Shown here piece after piece: positions 20,563 to 31,417 of a stretch of DNA of 64,000 nt. Positions within the stretch are counted from its first letter, which is position 1, and each line of letters opens with the position of its first letter. The stretch is from contig NZ_CP119108.1 in the NCBI RefSeq assembly GCF_029094505.1, positions 1,116,001-1,180,000 on the forward strand, given 5' to 3'. A program made the translations under genes and the position numbers. Under the pieces are notes generated by a model that searched no databases, was not told where the DNA came from, and worked only from the letters and a program-made list of their open reading frames with translations. The DNA comes from Microbacterium horticulturae. Its GTDB lineage: Bacteria; Actinomycetota; Actinomycetes; Actinomycetales; Microbacteriaceae.

Positions 20563-20572
20563 AGGCTAGCGT
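20563..20572. promoter_or_regulatory. Overlapping divergent -10 elements
   Basis: AGGCTAGCGT contains TAGCGT (plus, 20567-20572, six bases before GTG 20579) and, on the minus strand, TAGCCT (20563-20568, six bases before GTG 20556). The two -10 hexamers share two bases, so RNA polymerase could occupy only one promoter at a time. Confidence 0.5.
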
Positions 20573-20578
20573 CCGCCC

Positions 20579-21454
20579 GTGTCGTCCGTGTGGTGCAGGA
20601 TCGTGAATATGATGCGGCTCTCCAGCACGACGACCCAGCGCACCTACCGCTACGTTCGGCTCGCGATCCTCGGCGCCGTGCTGAGTATCGGCGTCGCGCT
20701 GGTCATCGTGCTGGCGACCGAAGGGCCGCTGACCTCGCTCAGCGGACTGTTCTACACGTCGGGTCGCACCGCCTTCACGGGAGCGCTCATCGCCGTCGCG
20801 CTCGCGTTGGTCGCGCTGTCGGGGCACAGCGTCGAGCAGATCCTGCTGGATGTCGCGGCCCTGTTCGCGCCGCTCATCGCCGTGATCCCGACACCGGTGG
20901 CTCTCGGCGATCTGCCGGGGGAGACGGGATGCCCCGGCGCGGTGCCCTGCGTGCCCGAGGCATTCGTCCCCGGGGTCACCACGGGCATCATCACGTTCGC
21001 CGTGATGGCGATCGTCGGTGCCGGGTGCGCCCTCATCCTGGCGCGCGTCCAGCAGACGCTCTCGCCCGGCGTGCTCATCGGTGTCATCGCGGCCGGCGTC
21101 GTGGCGGTGGTGATGCTGGTCTGGCTTCTCGTCTGGCCTGATGCGCTGCTGCACATCGGTCACCTCGTCGTCACCGCAGCCTTCTTCGGCATCATGGTGG
21201 CGATCGCCGTCGTGTCAGCCGCGGCATCCCGCCGCCCCTGGCGCCGGGTGTACGTCATCGTCGCCGTCGGGATGGCGGCATCCCTTCTCTATCTCGCGAT
21301 CGTCGGCATCGTGCGCCTGACCGGCGTCGACCTGTCGGGGCAGCCGTGGACCCTGGTCGGCGAGATCGGGGTCATCGGGTTCTTCGCGGTGTTCTGGGTC
21401 GCCCAGACCGTGCAGAAGTGGAACGAGGTCGACCCGTCACTCGTCGCCCGATGA
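20579..21454 (+). CDS. Multi-pass membrane protein of unknown function
   Basis: A 291-residue protein with about eight hydrophobic segments: RYVRLAILGAVLSIGVALVI, then FTGALIAVALALVAL and several more, ending VIGFFAVFWVAQTVQKW. A loop with two cysteines (GCPGAVPCVPEAF) lies between helices 3 and 4 and could form a disulfide outside the membrane. I do not recognise the family. The GTG at 20579 fits the leaderless pattern; ATG 20609 with AGGA upstream is the alternative and would shorten it by ten residues. Confidence 0.75.
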   Translation: MSSVWCRIVNMMRLSSTTTQRTYRYVRLAILGAVLSIGVALVIVLATEGPLTSLSGLFYTSGRTAFTGALIAVALALVALSGHSVEQILLDVAALFAPLIAVIPTPVALGDLPGETGCPGAVPCVPEAFVPGVTTGIITFAVMAIVGAGCALILARVQQTLSPGVLIGVIAAGVVAVVMLVWLLVWPDALLHIGHLVVTAAFFGIMVAIAVVSAAASRRPWRRVYVIVAVGMAASLLYLAIVGIVRLTGVDLSGQPWTLVGEIGVIGFFAVFWVAQTVQKWNEVDPSLVAR

Positions 21455-21823
21455 CGGCCGCGCCGGCAGCTGCTGCAACGTCCAGCGGTTGCCATCGGGG
21501 TCACGGAAGGTCACGAACCGGCCCCAGGCCTGCTCATCGACGCCCTCGGCATCGGCTCCGATCTCGCGCAGATGCGCCAGCGCCTCTTCGGCATCGGGGA
21601 TGACGATCTGAATGGTGTTCTGCCGCCCGGGCTCGAGGTCGATGCCGAGGTTCGTGCCGAATGCGATCGAGCACGCCGAGCCCGGCGGTGTCATCTGCAC
21701 GAACCGGAGGCCCTCGAACGGCGTCTGGTCGTGGTCGAGGTGGAAGCCCACCCGCTCGTAGAAGTCCTTCGCGCGATCGACGTCGGTCACGGGGACGAAG
21801 ATCAGCTCAATGCGCCATTCCAT
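21437..21823 (-). CDS. VOC-family (glyoxalase/bleomycin-resistance fold) protein
   Basis: A 128-residue protein with the two beta-alpha-beta-beta-beta modules of the vicinal oxygen chelate fold. It starts IELIFVPVTDVDRAKDFYERVGF and has the second module's VTFRDPDGNRWTLQQ near the end. A glutamate or histidine metal-ligand set is not obvious, so it may be a binding protein rather than an enzyme. The ATG has GGGAGAA upstream. The last bases overlap the convergent membrane-protein gene. Confidence 0.85.
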   Translation of the reverse strand: MEWRIELIFVPVTDVDRAKDFYERVGFHLDHDQTPFEGLRFVQMTPPGSACSIAFGTNLGIDLEPGRQNTIQIVIPDAEEALAHLREIGADAEGVDEQAWGRFVTFRDPDGNRWTLQQLPARPSSGDE

Positions 21824-21911
21824 GGTGTTCTCCCTTGTTCACCTGGGATAACGCTACGCCGGGGCTCCGACATTCAACCGGTGGGAATACGCATCCGAGC
21901 TCTGCGTTGAA

Positions 21912-21961
21912 CTTGATACAGCCGTGCTCAAGTTCGTAGACTTGATGCACAAGGACTCAAG
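21912..21961 (+). promoter_or_regulatory. Two HAIR operators (HspR) over the clp promoter
   Basis: Two 21-base sites fit the HAIR form CTTGAGT-N7-ACTCAAG: 21912-21932 (CTTGATA...GCTCAAG) and 21941-21961 (CTTGATG...ACTCAAG). They flank a promoter with -35 TTGATA (21913-21918), an 18-base spacer and -10 TAGACT (21937-21942). HspR with DnaK as co-repressor would block this promoter until heat or misfolding stress. Confidence 0.85.
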
Positions 21962-21978
21962 TTTCAAGGAGTAATCGC

Positions 21979-24519
<2,541 letters not shown>

Positions 24520-24534
<15 letters not shown>

Positions 24535-24595
24535 CCGAGCGCGCGTCCACCGGGCGGCGTGAACGAGCGCACGTGCACCGGGCGGTGTGACCGAG
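24520..24595 (+). repeat. 28-bp tandem repeat at the clp 3' end
   Basis: About 2.7 copies of a 28-base unit (24520-24547, 24548-24575, 24576-24595), each containing CACCRGGCGGYGTGAMCGAG. The first copy includes the last codons and the TGA of the clp gene, so the gene end appears duplicated downstream. Copies differ at several positions, indicating that they are not recent. Confidence 0.7.
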
Positions 24596-24630
24596 GCGGG
24601 ATGCCGCGGCGAAGGTCGCGGCATCCCGCC
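24595..24630 (+). terminator. Hairpin terminator downstream of clp
   Basis: A perfect 14-bp stem, GGCGGGATGCCGCG pairing with CGCGGCATCCCGCC, has an eight-base loop. It lies 60 bases after the clp stop and is followed by TTCACTG. It could serve both strands, since the SLC13-type gene converges on it. Confidence 0.75.
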
Positions 24631-24760
24631 TTCACTGTGCACGGCGTCGGGGATTTCCGGCGACGCGCCGTCGAATCGCGCGGGCCGACGGCGTGTCGGC
24701 GACATTCCCCTACCGTGTGTACGGGCGGCGCAGGGGTGCGTGGTATGAGCGCGCTTCGAC

Positions 24761-26572
24761 CTACAGCGGCAGCAGCAGCGGCACCAGCAGCACGCTGACG
24801 ATGAGCACGATCACCGTGAACGGCGTGCCGATCTTCACGAAGTCTCCGAACCGGTAGCGACCGGGCTCGACGACGAGCGTGTTCACTGGCGACGAGACCG
24901 GTGTCATGAACGCGGAGGATGCCGCGAGCGCGACCATCATCGCGAAGGGGTACGGCGAGACGCCCAGGTGCGCGGCGATCGAGATAGCGATCGGGGCCAT
25001 GAGCACCGCGGTGGCCGTGTTCGAGACGAACAGGCCGATCACGGCGGTCAGAACGAAGACACCGCCCAGAAGCACGGACGGGCCCGCTCCGCCGAGCACC
25101 GACAGCAGACCGTCGACGACCAGGTCGACTCCGCCGGTGCGCTCGAGTGCCAGCGCGAACGGCAGCATGCCGACGATGAGCAGCAGCGTCGGCCAGTGGA
25201 TGCTGCGGTAGGCGCTGGACATGTCGATGCAGCGGAAGATGCCCAGCAGCAGGCAGGCGATGAGCGCCGCGATGACGTTGGGGACGACGCCGGTGACCAT
25301 GAGCACGACCATGAGCAGGACGATCGCTATCGCGAACGGCGCCTGGTTGGCGGCCGGCGCGACCTCGGCGGCCTCGGCCGGCAGATCGAGGAGGATGTAG
25401 TCGCGCCGTGACCTGCCGAGCCGATGGATCGCCGACCACGACCCGGTGACCAGAAGCGTGTCGCCGGCCGCGAGGCGGGCATCGGCGAGCCCGTCGTCGA
25501 TCGTGTGGCCGCGGTGGCGGATGCCCGCGACGTGCACGCCGTACGTCGCGGCCAGGCGCGCTGTGCGCACCGTCTTGCCGGCAGCCGCCGAATCGGGCGC
25601 GATAAGCACCTCGGCCAGGCCCACCTGGCGCGAGTAGGCGTCGAAGAACTCGTCGGTCATCTTGAGACGTTCCAGCCGCAGGCGCTCGCGGTCGGCGGCC
25701 GAGAACGCGGTGTCGGCGAAGAGCACATCCCCCTTGGCGACGACGGCCTCGTCGGCGGTGAAGCGCTGGGTGCCGCGCAGCAGCCGCGTGCGCTCGATCA
25801 TCAGCACGCCCGGGCGGCGCTGGTCGACCAGCGCGGCCTCGGCCAGGCGTTCACCGATCATCGGCGACCCGGCGCCGACCCGGTAGCGATGAGTGCGTGC
25901 ATCGACGCCGTAGTCGGCGATGAGGCCGGAGATTGTGCGCGCGAGGTGGCCCGGACCCGCGGCATCCCCGCCCAGGAACCGGCGCGCGAACAGCATGTAG
26001 CCGATGCCGAGAACGAGGAAGACGAGACCGAACGGCGTGATAGCGAAGAATCCGAAGCCGCCGTGCCCGGCCCGGCGCAGCTCGGCGTCGATCACGAGGT
26101 TGGGCGTCGTGGCGATGAGCGTGAGCATGCCACTGACCAGTCCCGCGAAGCTCAGCGGCATCATCAGCTGGCGCGGCGATATGCCGGTCCGTGCGGCGAT
26201 GCTCATCGCCACCGGGATGAAGATCGCCACGACGCCGGTCGAACTCATGATCGCGCCCAACAGTGCGACCGCGAGCATGAGCAGCACTATCAGCCGAGTG
26301 GTGCTGGTGCCGGCGACCCGTGAGAGCAGGTCGCCGAGGCGATAGGTGACGCCGGTGCGCGAGAGTCCCTCACCGACGACGAACAGAGCGGCGATGAGCA
26401 CGACGTTCGGGTCGGCGAAGCCGGCCAGCGTCTCCGGCACGCTGAGGATGCCCGTCAGCGGCAGCGCGACGATCATGACGAGCGCGACGACGTCCATACG
26501 GGGACGCCCCGCCGCGAACATCGCTATCGCGGCGACGAGAAGCACGAGGACCATCGCGAGGTCGGCGCTCAT
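24761..26572 (-). CDS. SLC13/DASS-type transporter with TrkA-C (RCK_C) domains
   Basis: A 603-residue transporter. Five to six helices start at residue 5 (LAMVLVLLVAAIAMFAAGR); helical hairpins with STGVVAIFIPV and ATTPNLVID are typical anion-transporter re-entrant segments. A soluble middle (about 200-390) carries two RCK_C-like repeats (GSPMIGERLAEAALV and LIAPDSAAAGKTVR). The C-terminal half repeats the fold with SNTATAVLMAP and FMTPVSSPVNTLV. Members move sulfate or dicarboxylates. The ATG at 26572 is preceded by GGAGGAGG; an upstream in-frame ATG at 26686 lacks support. It diverges from an LLM oxidoreductase gene. Confidence 0.88.
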   Translation of the reverse strand: MSADLAMVLVLLVAAIAMFAAGRPRMDVVALVMIVALPLTGILSVPETLAGFADPNVVLIAALFVVGEGLSRTGVTYRLGDLLSRVAGTSTTRLIVLLMLAVALLGAIMSSTGVVAIFIPVAMSIAARTGISPRQLMMPLSFAGLVSGMLTLIATTPNLVIDAELRRAGHGGFGFFAITPFGLVFLVLGIGYMLFARRFLGGDAAGPGHLARTISGLIADYGVDARTHRYRVGAGSPMIGERLAEAALVDQRRPGVLMIERTRLLRGTQRFTADEAVVAKGDVLFADTAFSAADRERLRLERLKMTDEFFDAYSRQVGLAEVLIAPDSAAAGKTVRTARLAATYGVHVAGIRHRGHTIDDGLADARLAAGDTLLVTGSWSAIHRLGRSRRDYILLDLPAEAAEVAPAANQAPFAIAIVLLMVVLMVTGVVPNVIAALIACLLLGIFRCIDMSSAYRSIHWPTLLLIVGMLPFALALERTGGVDLVVDGLLSVLGGAGPSVLLGGVFVLTAVIGLFVSNTATAVLMAPIAISIAAHLGVSPYPFAMMVALAASSAFMTPVSSPVNTLVVEPGRYRFGDFVKIGTPFTVIVLIVSVLLVPLLLPL

Positions 26573-26678
26573 CGGGCCTCCTCCACGATCGTCACGGCGA
26601 TTCTCCGAGAGTAGCGAGGACGGGCCGCGCCGCGCGAGAGGCCGCGCAGGCGTCGCAAGAGGTGGCACACTCGGGTGC

Positions 26679-27443
26679 ATGAGCATCGCACCCGTCTCGA
26701 TCGGCGTGGCAGGCGTGCTCGGCCCCGCGGCGATCGCGCGGATCGCGGCGGCCGCCGAGCAGGCCGGCCTCTACGCGCTCTGGGTCAACGACACCCCCGG
26801 CGGCGACGCTCTGGCGGCGCTGCACGAGGCGGCGCGGGCGACCGAGACGCTCGTCCTCGGCACCGGTGTGGTGCCTCTCGACCGGCGCACGCCCGACGAG
26901 ATCCTCATCGACGCCGCCGGGCTTCCCGAAGACCGGCTCATTCTGGGTATCGGCTCGGGTCAGGCGTCGGGCCCGGTGCTGGCCGCCGTGCGCAACGCGG
27001 TCGACGCGCTGCGCGAGCGCACCGCCGCCGGCATCGCGGTGGGCGCCCTCGGGCCGAAGATGCGCGCCCTCGCCGCAGAGGTGGCCGACGGGATGCTGCT
27101 GAACTGGCTGCCGGCGCGTGAGGCGGCCGCGCAGACCGTCGAGGCGCATGAGGGGGCGCCGGGCGTCAACGTCGCTCTCTACGTGCGGACGGCGCTGGAC
27201 GATGGCGGGATGCCGCGGCTGCGCGCCGAGGGGGAGCGGTACGCCCGCTTTCCGAAGTACGCGGCCAACTTCGCGCGGCTCGGCGTCGCCCCCGACGACA
27301 CGGTGCTCACGCCCGGCGCCGAGGGGCTGGCCGCCTACCGTGTGGCTGTCGACGAGGTCGTGCTGCGCGCCATGACCGCCTCGGACGAAACCGACGACTA
27401 TGTGCGGTTCGTCGAGCGTGCGGGGGCTCTCGCGGTGGAGTGA
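26679..27443 (+). CDS. LLM-class flavin-dependent oxidoreductase
   Basis: A 254-residue luciferase-like TIM-barrel protein. It begins with the strand SIGVAGVLGPAAIARIAAAAEQAG, then LYALWVND, ETLVLGTGVVPLDRR and LILGIGSGQ, which match the N-terminal flavin-binding strands. It is shorter than the usual 280-350. Such proteins use FMN or F420; the sequence does not decide which. It stands just upstream of another LLM-family gene, and the two are probably co-transcribed. Confidence 0.82.
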   Translation: MSIAPVSIGVAGVLGPAAIARIAAAAEQAGLYALWVNDTPGGDALAALHEAARATETLVLGTGVVPLDRRTPDEILIDAAGLPEDRLILGIGSGQASGPVLAAVRNAVDALRERTAAGIAVGALGPKMRALAAEVADGMLLNWLPAREAAAQTVEAHEGAPGVNVALYVRTALDDGGMPRLRAEGERYARFPKYAANFARLGVAPDDTVLTPGAEGLAAYRVAVDEVVLRAMTASDETDDYVRFVERAGALAVE

Positions 27444-27464
27444 CCGGCGGGGCAGGATGGGGGC

Positions 27465-28319
27465 ATGACGAGCGTCGGCGCCATCTTCAGTCCATATCCG
27501 AACCCGCCCGAGTCGTTCCACGCCGCCGCGCGCGCGGCGGAGGACGCCGGGCTCGAGAGCCTCTGGGTGTGGGAGGACTGCTTTCGCAGCTCGGCGTTCG
27601 CCGTGGCATCCGCCGCCCTCGCCTGGACCGAGCGCCTGCAGATAGGAATCGGCATCGCGCCCATGCCGCTGCGCAACGTCGCCGCCACGGCGATGGAGAT
27701 AGCGTCGATCGAGCGCATGTTCCCGGGGCGAGTGCTGCCCGGCGTCGGGCACGGCGTGCTGCCGTGGATGGTGCAGGTCGGGGCACGTGCGGCATCGCCG
27801 CTCACGCTCATGCGCGAATACGTGCCCGCGCTGCGGTCGCTGCTGGCGGGAGAGCAGGTCACCGTCGACGGGCGCTACGTCACCCTCGAGCAGGTGCGCC
27901 TCGACTGGCCCCCGGCCGAGCCTCCGCGCGTGTACGCGGCGGCCGAGGGACCGAAGACGCTGGCGCTGGCCGGCGAGGTCGCCGATGCCGTGCTGCTGGA
28001 TATGAAGCACACCGTCGACGAGGTCGCGCAGGCCGTGCAGACCATCCGCGCGGCGGGCCGCGACCCGCATGTCGCCGCCTACGTCGTGGCCGCGTTCGGG
28101 GAGGATGCGGCATCCCGCGCCGTCGCCTTCTTCGGCGACGGGCCGGCCGACGGCATCGACCGGGTGCTGGTCGGCACCGTCGACGAGGTCGCGGCCGGCG
28201 TGCGCCGGTTCGCCGCCGTGGGCGTCGACCAGGTCGTGCTCATGCCGCCGAACGGCGAGGCGCTGCCCGCGTACTACGCCGCCGCGGCCGAGGTCGGGCG
28301 CCTCGTGGCCCTCGGCTGA
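27465..28319 (+). CDS. LLM-class flavin-dependent oxidoreductase
   Basis: A 284-residue luciferase-like TIM-barrel enzyme. Visible strands and loops are GAIFSPYPNPPESF, GLESLWVWEDCFRSSAF, ERLQIGIGIAPMPLRN and RVLPGVGHGVLPWMVQVG, with EYVPALRSLLAGEQVTVDGRY, the typical LLM central helix. The ATG lies six bases after CAGGAT and 21 bases after the previous LLM gene. The substrate is unknown; F420 or FMN may be the cofactor. Confidence 0.85.
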   Translation: MTSVGAIFSPYPNPPESFHAAARAAEDAGLESLWVWEDCFRSSAFAVASAALAWTERLQIGIGIAPMPLRNVAATAMEIASIERMFPGRVLPGVGHGVLPWMVQVGARAASPLTLMREYVPALRSLLAGEQVTVDGRYVTLEQVRLDWPPAEPPRVYAAAEGPKTLALAGEVADAVLLDMKHTVDEVAQAVQTIRAAGRDPHVAAYVVAAFGEDAASRAVAFFGDGPADGIDRVLVGTVDEVAAGVRRFAAVGVDQVVLMPPNGEALPAYYAAAAEVGRLVALG

Positions 28320-28333
28320 GCAGCGCGACCGAA

Positions 28334-29743
28334 TCAGGCGCGGTCTTCGTCGCTGATCGGCACGCGCGGGATAAGCACCGTGCACGCCACGAGCAGCACC
28401 GCCGAGATGGCGACGCCGATGAAGACCGCCGTCGACCCGGCTTGGACGGCGGCGGGATGCTGCGACCCGCCGCCGTCGGCGATCACGGCGTTCGCTATGG
28501 CGCCGTAGACGGCCACGCCCACCGAGCTGCCGATCGAGCGGGCCAGCATGCTCGTGCCCGATACCACCCCGCGCCGGCGCAGGTCGACCGACGACTGTGC
28601 GGCGATCAGTGACGGGTTGGCCACGAGCCCCAGACCGAGCCCGACGACGAAGCACGCGGCGGCGGTGAGCACGAGCGACGGCGACGCTGCGAACGCGGTG
28701 AGCAGCACGGCGCCGACCACGGCCAGCACGCTGCCGATGACGGCGGTGGCGCGAAAGCCGATGCGCAGATAGAAGCGCCCCGCGAGCGAACCGCTGATCG
28801 GCCAGCCGAGGCTGAGCGCAGCCACGGCAAGACCGGCGAGCAGGGGAGAGGCGCCCGCCGTCGACTCGAGGAACGTCGGCACGAACGACGTCAGTCCGAT
28901 GAGCACGGCGCCCACGCCGAGGGCCGCGAGCGAGGTGGTCACCACCACGCGGCTGGAGAACACCCACGGCGCCAGCACCGGATCGGCCGCCCTCCGTTCG
29001 ACCAGCGCGAACATGACGAGCAGCGCCGCCCCCACGGCGAAGCAGCCGATGCTCTGCCAGCTGCTCCACGCCCAGCCCTGGCCACCCTCGAGCACGCCGA
29101 GCACGAGGAGGACGAGGGATGCCGTCAGCAGCGCCGCACCCGTCACATCGATGCGCTGCCGATGCCGCTCAAAGCTCTCGTGATAGCTGCGCCACAGCAT
29201 GAACAGGGCCAGCAGGCTCAGCGGCACATTGACCCAGAAGATCCACCGCCATGACAGGAACTGCGCGAACAGGCCACCGAGGGTGGGGCCGGCCACTGAC
29301 GAGATCGCCCAGACGCTGGCGAGGTACGCCTGCGCCGTCGCGCGCTCGCGTACCGTGTAGATGTCGCCGGCGATGGTCATGCTCACCGGCGTGATGGCGC
29401 CCGCGCCGAGCCCCTGCACGGCACGGAAGACGATGAGCGCCGGCATGCTCCAGGCCAGCGCCGCGGCGATCGAGCCGGCGAGGAAGAGCAGAATGCCCAG
29501 CACCATGATCGGTTTGCGGCCGAACGTGTCGCACAGCTTGGCGTAGACGGGCACCGAGGCGGCCTGCGCGAGCAGATAGACCGAGAACAGCCAGGGGAAC
29601 TGCGCGAAGCCGCCCAGGTCGGCCACGATCGTCGGCACCGCAGTTGCGAGGATCGTCGAGTCGATCGCGATGAGGAACGACGAGAGCATGAGCGACAGGA
29701 GGATCGGCCCGCGCTCCGATCGCAGTCCGACCTGGTTCGCCAT
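28334..29743 (-). CDS. DHA2-type MFS transporter (drug:H+ antiporter family)
   Basis: A 469-residue protein with about 14 membrane helices. Helix 1 and its loop read LSSFLIAIDSTILATAVPTIV, which includes the D-x-T-I-x-A-P-T motif of DHA2 antiporters. KLCDTFGRKPIMVLGI is motif A and LGAGAITPVSMTIAGD includes motif C. The substrate is unknown. The ATG at 29743 gives the standard N terminus; a longer ORF extends upstream through non-coding-like sequence. It converges on the LLM gene. Confidence 0.88.
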   Translation of the reverse strand: MANQVGLRSERGPILLSLMLSSFLIAIDSTILATAVPTIVADLGGFAQFPWLFSVYLLAQAASVPVYAKLCDTFGRKPIMVLGILLFLAGSIAAALAWSMPALIVFRAVQGLGAGAITPVSMTIAGDIYTVRERATAQAYLASVWAISSVAGPTLGGLFAQFLSWRWIFWVNVPLSLLALFMLWRSYHESFERHRQRIDVTGAALLTASLVLLVLGVLEGGQGWAWSSWQSIGCFAVGAALLVMFALVERRAADPVLAPWVFSSRVVVTTSLAALGVGAVLIGLTSFVPTFLESTAGASPLLAGLAVAALSLGWPISGSLAGRFYLRIGFRATAVIGSVLAVVGAVLLTAFAASPSLVLTAAACFVVGLGLGLVANPSLIAAQSSVDLRRRGVVSGTSMLARSIGSSVGVAVYGAIANAVIADGGGSQHPAAVQAGSTAVFIGVAISAVLLVACTVLIPRVPISDEDRA

Positions 29744-29811
29744 GTGAACAGCAAACCACGCACCAGCCGCGCGGCATTCCCGATGTCGGCGCAGAGTGCG
29801 AGAATCCGAGC

Positions 29812-31338
29812 ATGTTGCTGAGCGTGCTGGTCGAGGTCGTCGCCGCCGTCGCGGCGACGCGGTCGCGTCTGCAGAAGATCGACGCGCTCGCGGGACTGCT
29901 GCGCGGGCTCGCACCCGACGAGATTCGCGCCGCGGCCGGATTGCTGCTGGGCAGCCCGCGGCAGGGCCGGCTCGGGGTCGGCTGGCGCGGGCTCATGGCG
30001 CTGCAGGTGACGCATGCCGATGCCGCGAGCCTGACGATCGCTGACGTCGACGCCGCGTTCGAAGAGCTGGCGGCGGCATCCGGCCCCGGTTCCGGGCAGC
30101 GGCGAGAACGCGTGCTGCGCGAACTCGCCGAGCGTGCGACCGCGTCTGAGTGGGACCTCGTCGTGCGCGCGATGCTGGGCGAGCTGCGCACGGGCGCGCT
30201 GCAGGGCGTGCTGCTCGACGCCGTCGCGCGGGCGGCCGACGCCGACCCCGCGGTGGTGCGCCGGGCGGCCATGCTGTGGGGCGATGTGGGCGAGACCGCC
30301 GCTCTCGCGCTCGGCGGCGGCGACCTGTCGGCGGTGGGGCTGCGCGTCGGTCGCCCGGTGATGCCGATGCTCGCCGCGACGGCGGCGACGGTGGCCGAGG
30401 CCATGGCGACGACCGGCGAGGCGTCGGTCGAGTACAAGCTCGACGGCGCGCGCATCCAGGTGCACCGGCATGGCGACGACGTGCGCGTCTTCACCCGCAG
30501 CCTCGCCGACATCACGCACCGGGTGCCCGAGATCGTCGATGCGGTGCGGGCGCTGCCGGTGCACGACGTGATCCTCGACGGCGAGACGTTGTCGCTCGAC
30601 GACGACGGCGCGCCGCGGCCGTTCCAAGACACGATGGCGCGGTTCGGCGCCGACCAGGCGCGCGAGGTCGCGCTGCGGCCGTGGTTCTTCGACGTGCTGC
30701 ATGTGGACGGCCGTGACCTCATCGACGATCCGCTGCGCGAGCGCCGCGCCGAGCTCGCCCGGGTCGTCGGTGCGCTGCGCATGCCGGGAATCGTGACGGA
30801 CGATCCGGATGCCGCACAGCAGCTGTCAGCGCAGGCGCTGGCCGCGGGTCACGAAGGCGTTCTCGTCAAGGCGATCGACGCGCCTTATGCCGCCGGACGT
30901 CGGGGCAAGGCGTGGATCAAGGTCAAGCCGGTGCTCACCTACGACCTCGTGGTGCTGGCGTGCGAGTGGGGGTCTGGCCGCCGCCGCGGACTGCTGTCGA
31001 ACTTGCATCTGGGCGCGCGCGACCCCGACGGCCGGTTCGGCGAGCCGGGCGGCTTCGTGATGGTCGGCAAGACGTTCAAGGGGCTCACCGATGAGCTTCT
31101 GCGGTGGCAGACCGAGCGGTTTCCCGCCATCGAGACGCGGCGCACGGCATCCACTGTCTTCGTCGCACCGGTCACGGTCGTCGAGATCGCCATCGACGGC
31201 GTGCAGCGGTCGCCGCGCTACCCCGGGGGCATCGCCCTGCGCTTTGCGCGGGTGAAGGGGTACCGGCCCGACAAGCGCGCCGACGAGGCGGACACGATCC
31301 AGACGCTGCAGGCTCTACTGGGCTCCTCGTCGACGTAG
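29812..31338 (+). CDS. ATP-dependent DNA ligase
   Basis: A 508-residue ligase. The N-terminal helical DNA-binding domain covers about residues 1-190, followed by the adenylation domain with the catalytic Lys in VEYKLDGARIQVHR near residue 210. Motif III is VILDGETLS, motif IV FFDVLHVDG, motif IIIa/IV EGVLVKA, and motif V KAWIKVKP. The OB-fold domain ends near RYPGGIALRFARVKGYRPDK. Length and layout match actinobacterial LigB-type enzymes that act beside the essential NAD+ ligase. The ATG lies six bases after GAGAAT. Its 3' end is made of a 25-bp tandem repeat. Confidence 0.92.
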   Translation: MLLSVLVEVVAAVAATRSRLQKIDALAGLLRGLAPDEIRAAAGLLLGSPRQGRLGVGWRGLMALQVTHADAASLTIADVDAAFEELAAASGPGSGQRRERVLRELAERATASEWDLVVRAMLGELRTGALQGVLLDAVARAADADPAVVRRAAMLWGDVGETAALALGGGDLSAVGLRVGRPVMPMLAATAATVAEAMATTGEASVEYKLDGARIQVHRHGDDVRVFTRSLADITHRVPEIVDAVRALPVHDVILDGETLSLDDDGAPRPFQDTMARFGADQAREVALRPWFFDVLHVDGRDLIDDPLRERRAELARVVGALRMPGIVTDDPDAAQQLSAQALAAGHEGVLVKAIDAPYAAGRRGKAWIKVKPVLTYDLVVLACEWGSGRRRGLLSNLHLGARDPDGRFGEPGGFVMVGKTFKGLTDELLRWQTERFPAIETRRTASTVFVAPVTVVEIAIDGVQRSPRYPGGIALRFARVKGYRPDKRADEADTIQTLQALLGSSST

Positions 31339-31417
31339 CGCTCTGGGCTCCTCGTCGACGTAGCGCTGTGCGCTCTCAGTCGGCGTAGCGCTCTGCGCTC
31401 TCAATCGGCATAGTGCA
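31318..31417. repeat. 25-bp tandem repeat spanning two convergent stop codons
   Basis: Four consecutive 25-base units (31318, 31343, 31368, 31393). Units 1 and 2 are identical; unit 3 differs at several positions, and unit 4 is nearest to unit 3. Unit 1 contains the DNA ligase stop (31336-31338) and unit 4 the DUF4921 stop (31401-31403). On the minus strand each unit reads as a variant of the DUF4921 gene end (Tyr-x-Asp followed by stop or Glu). Confidence 0.8.
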
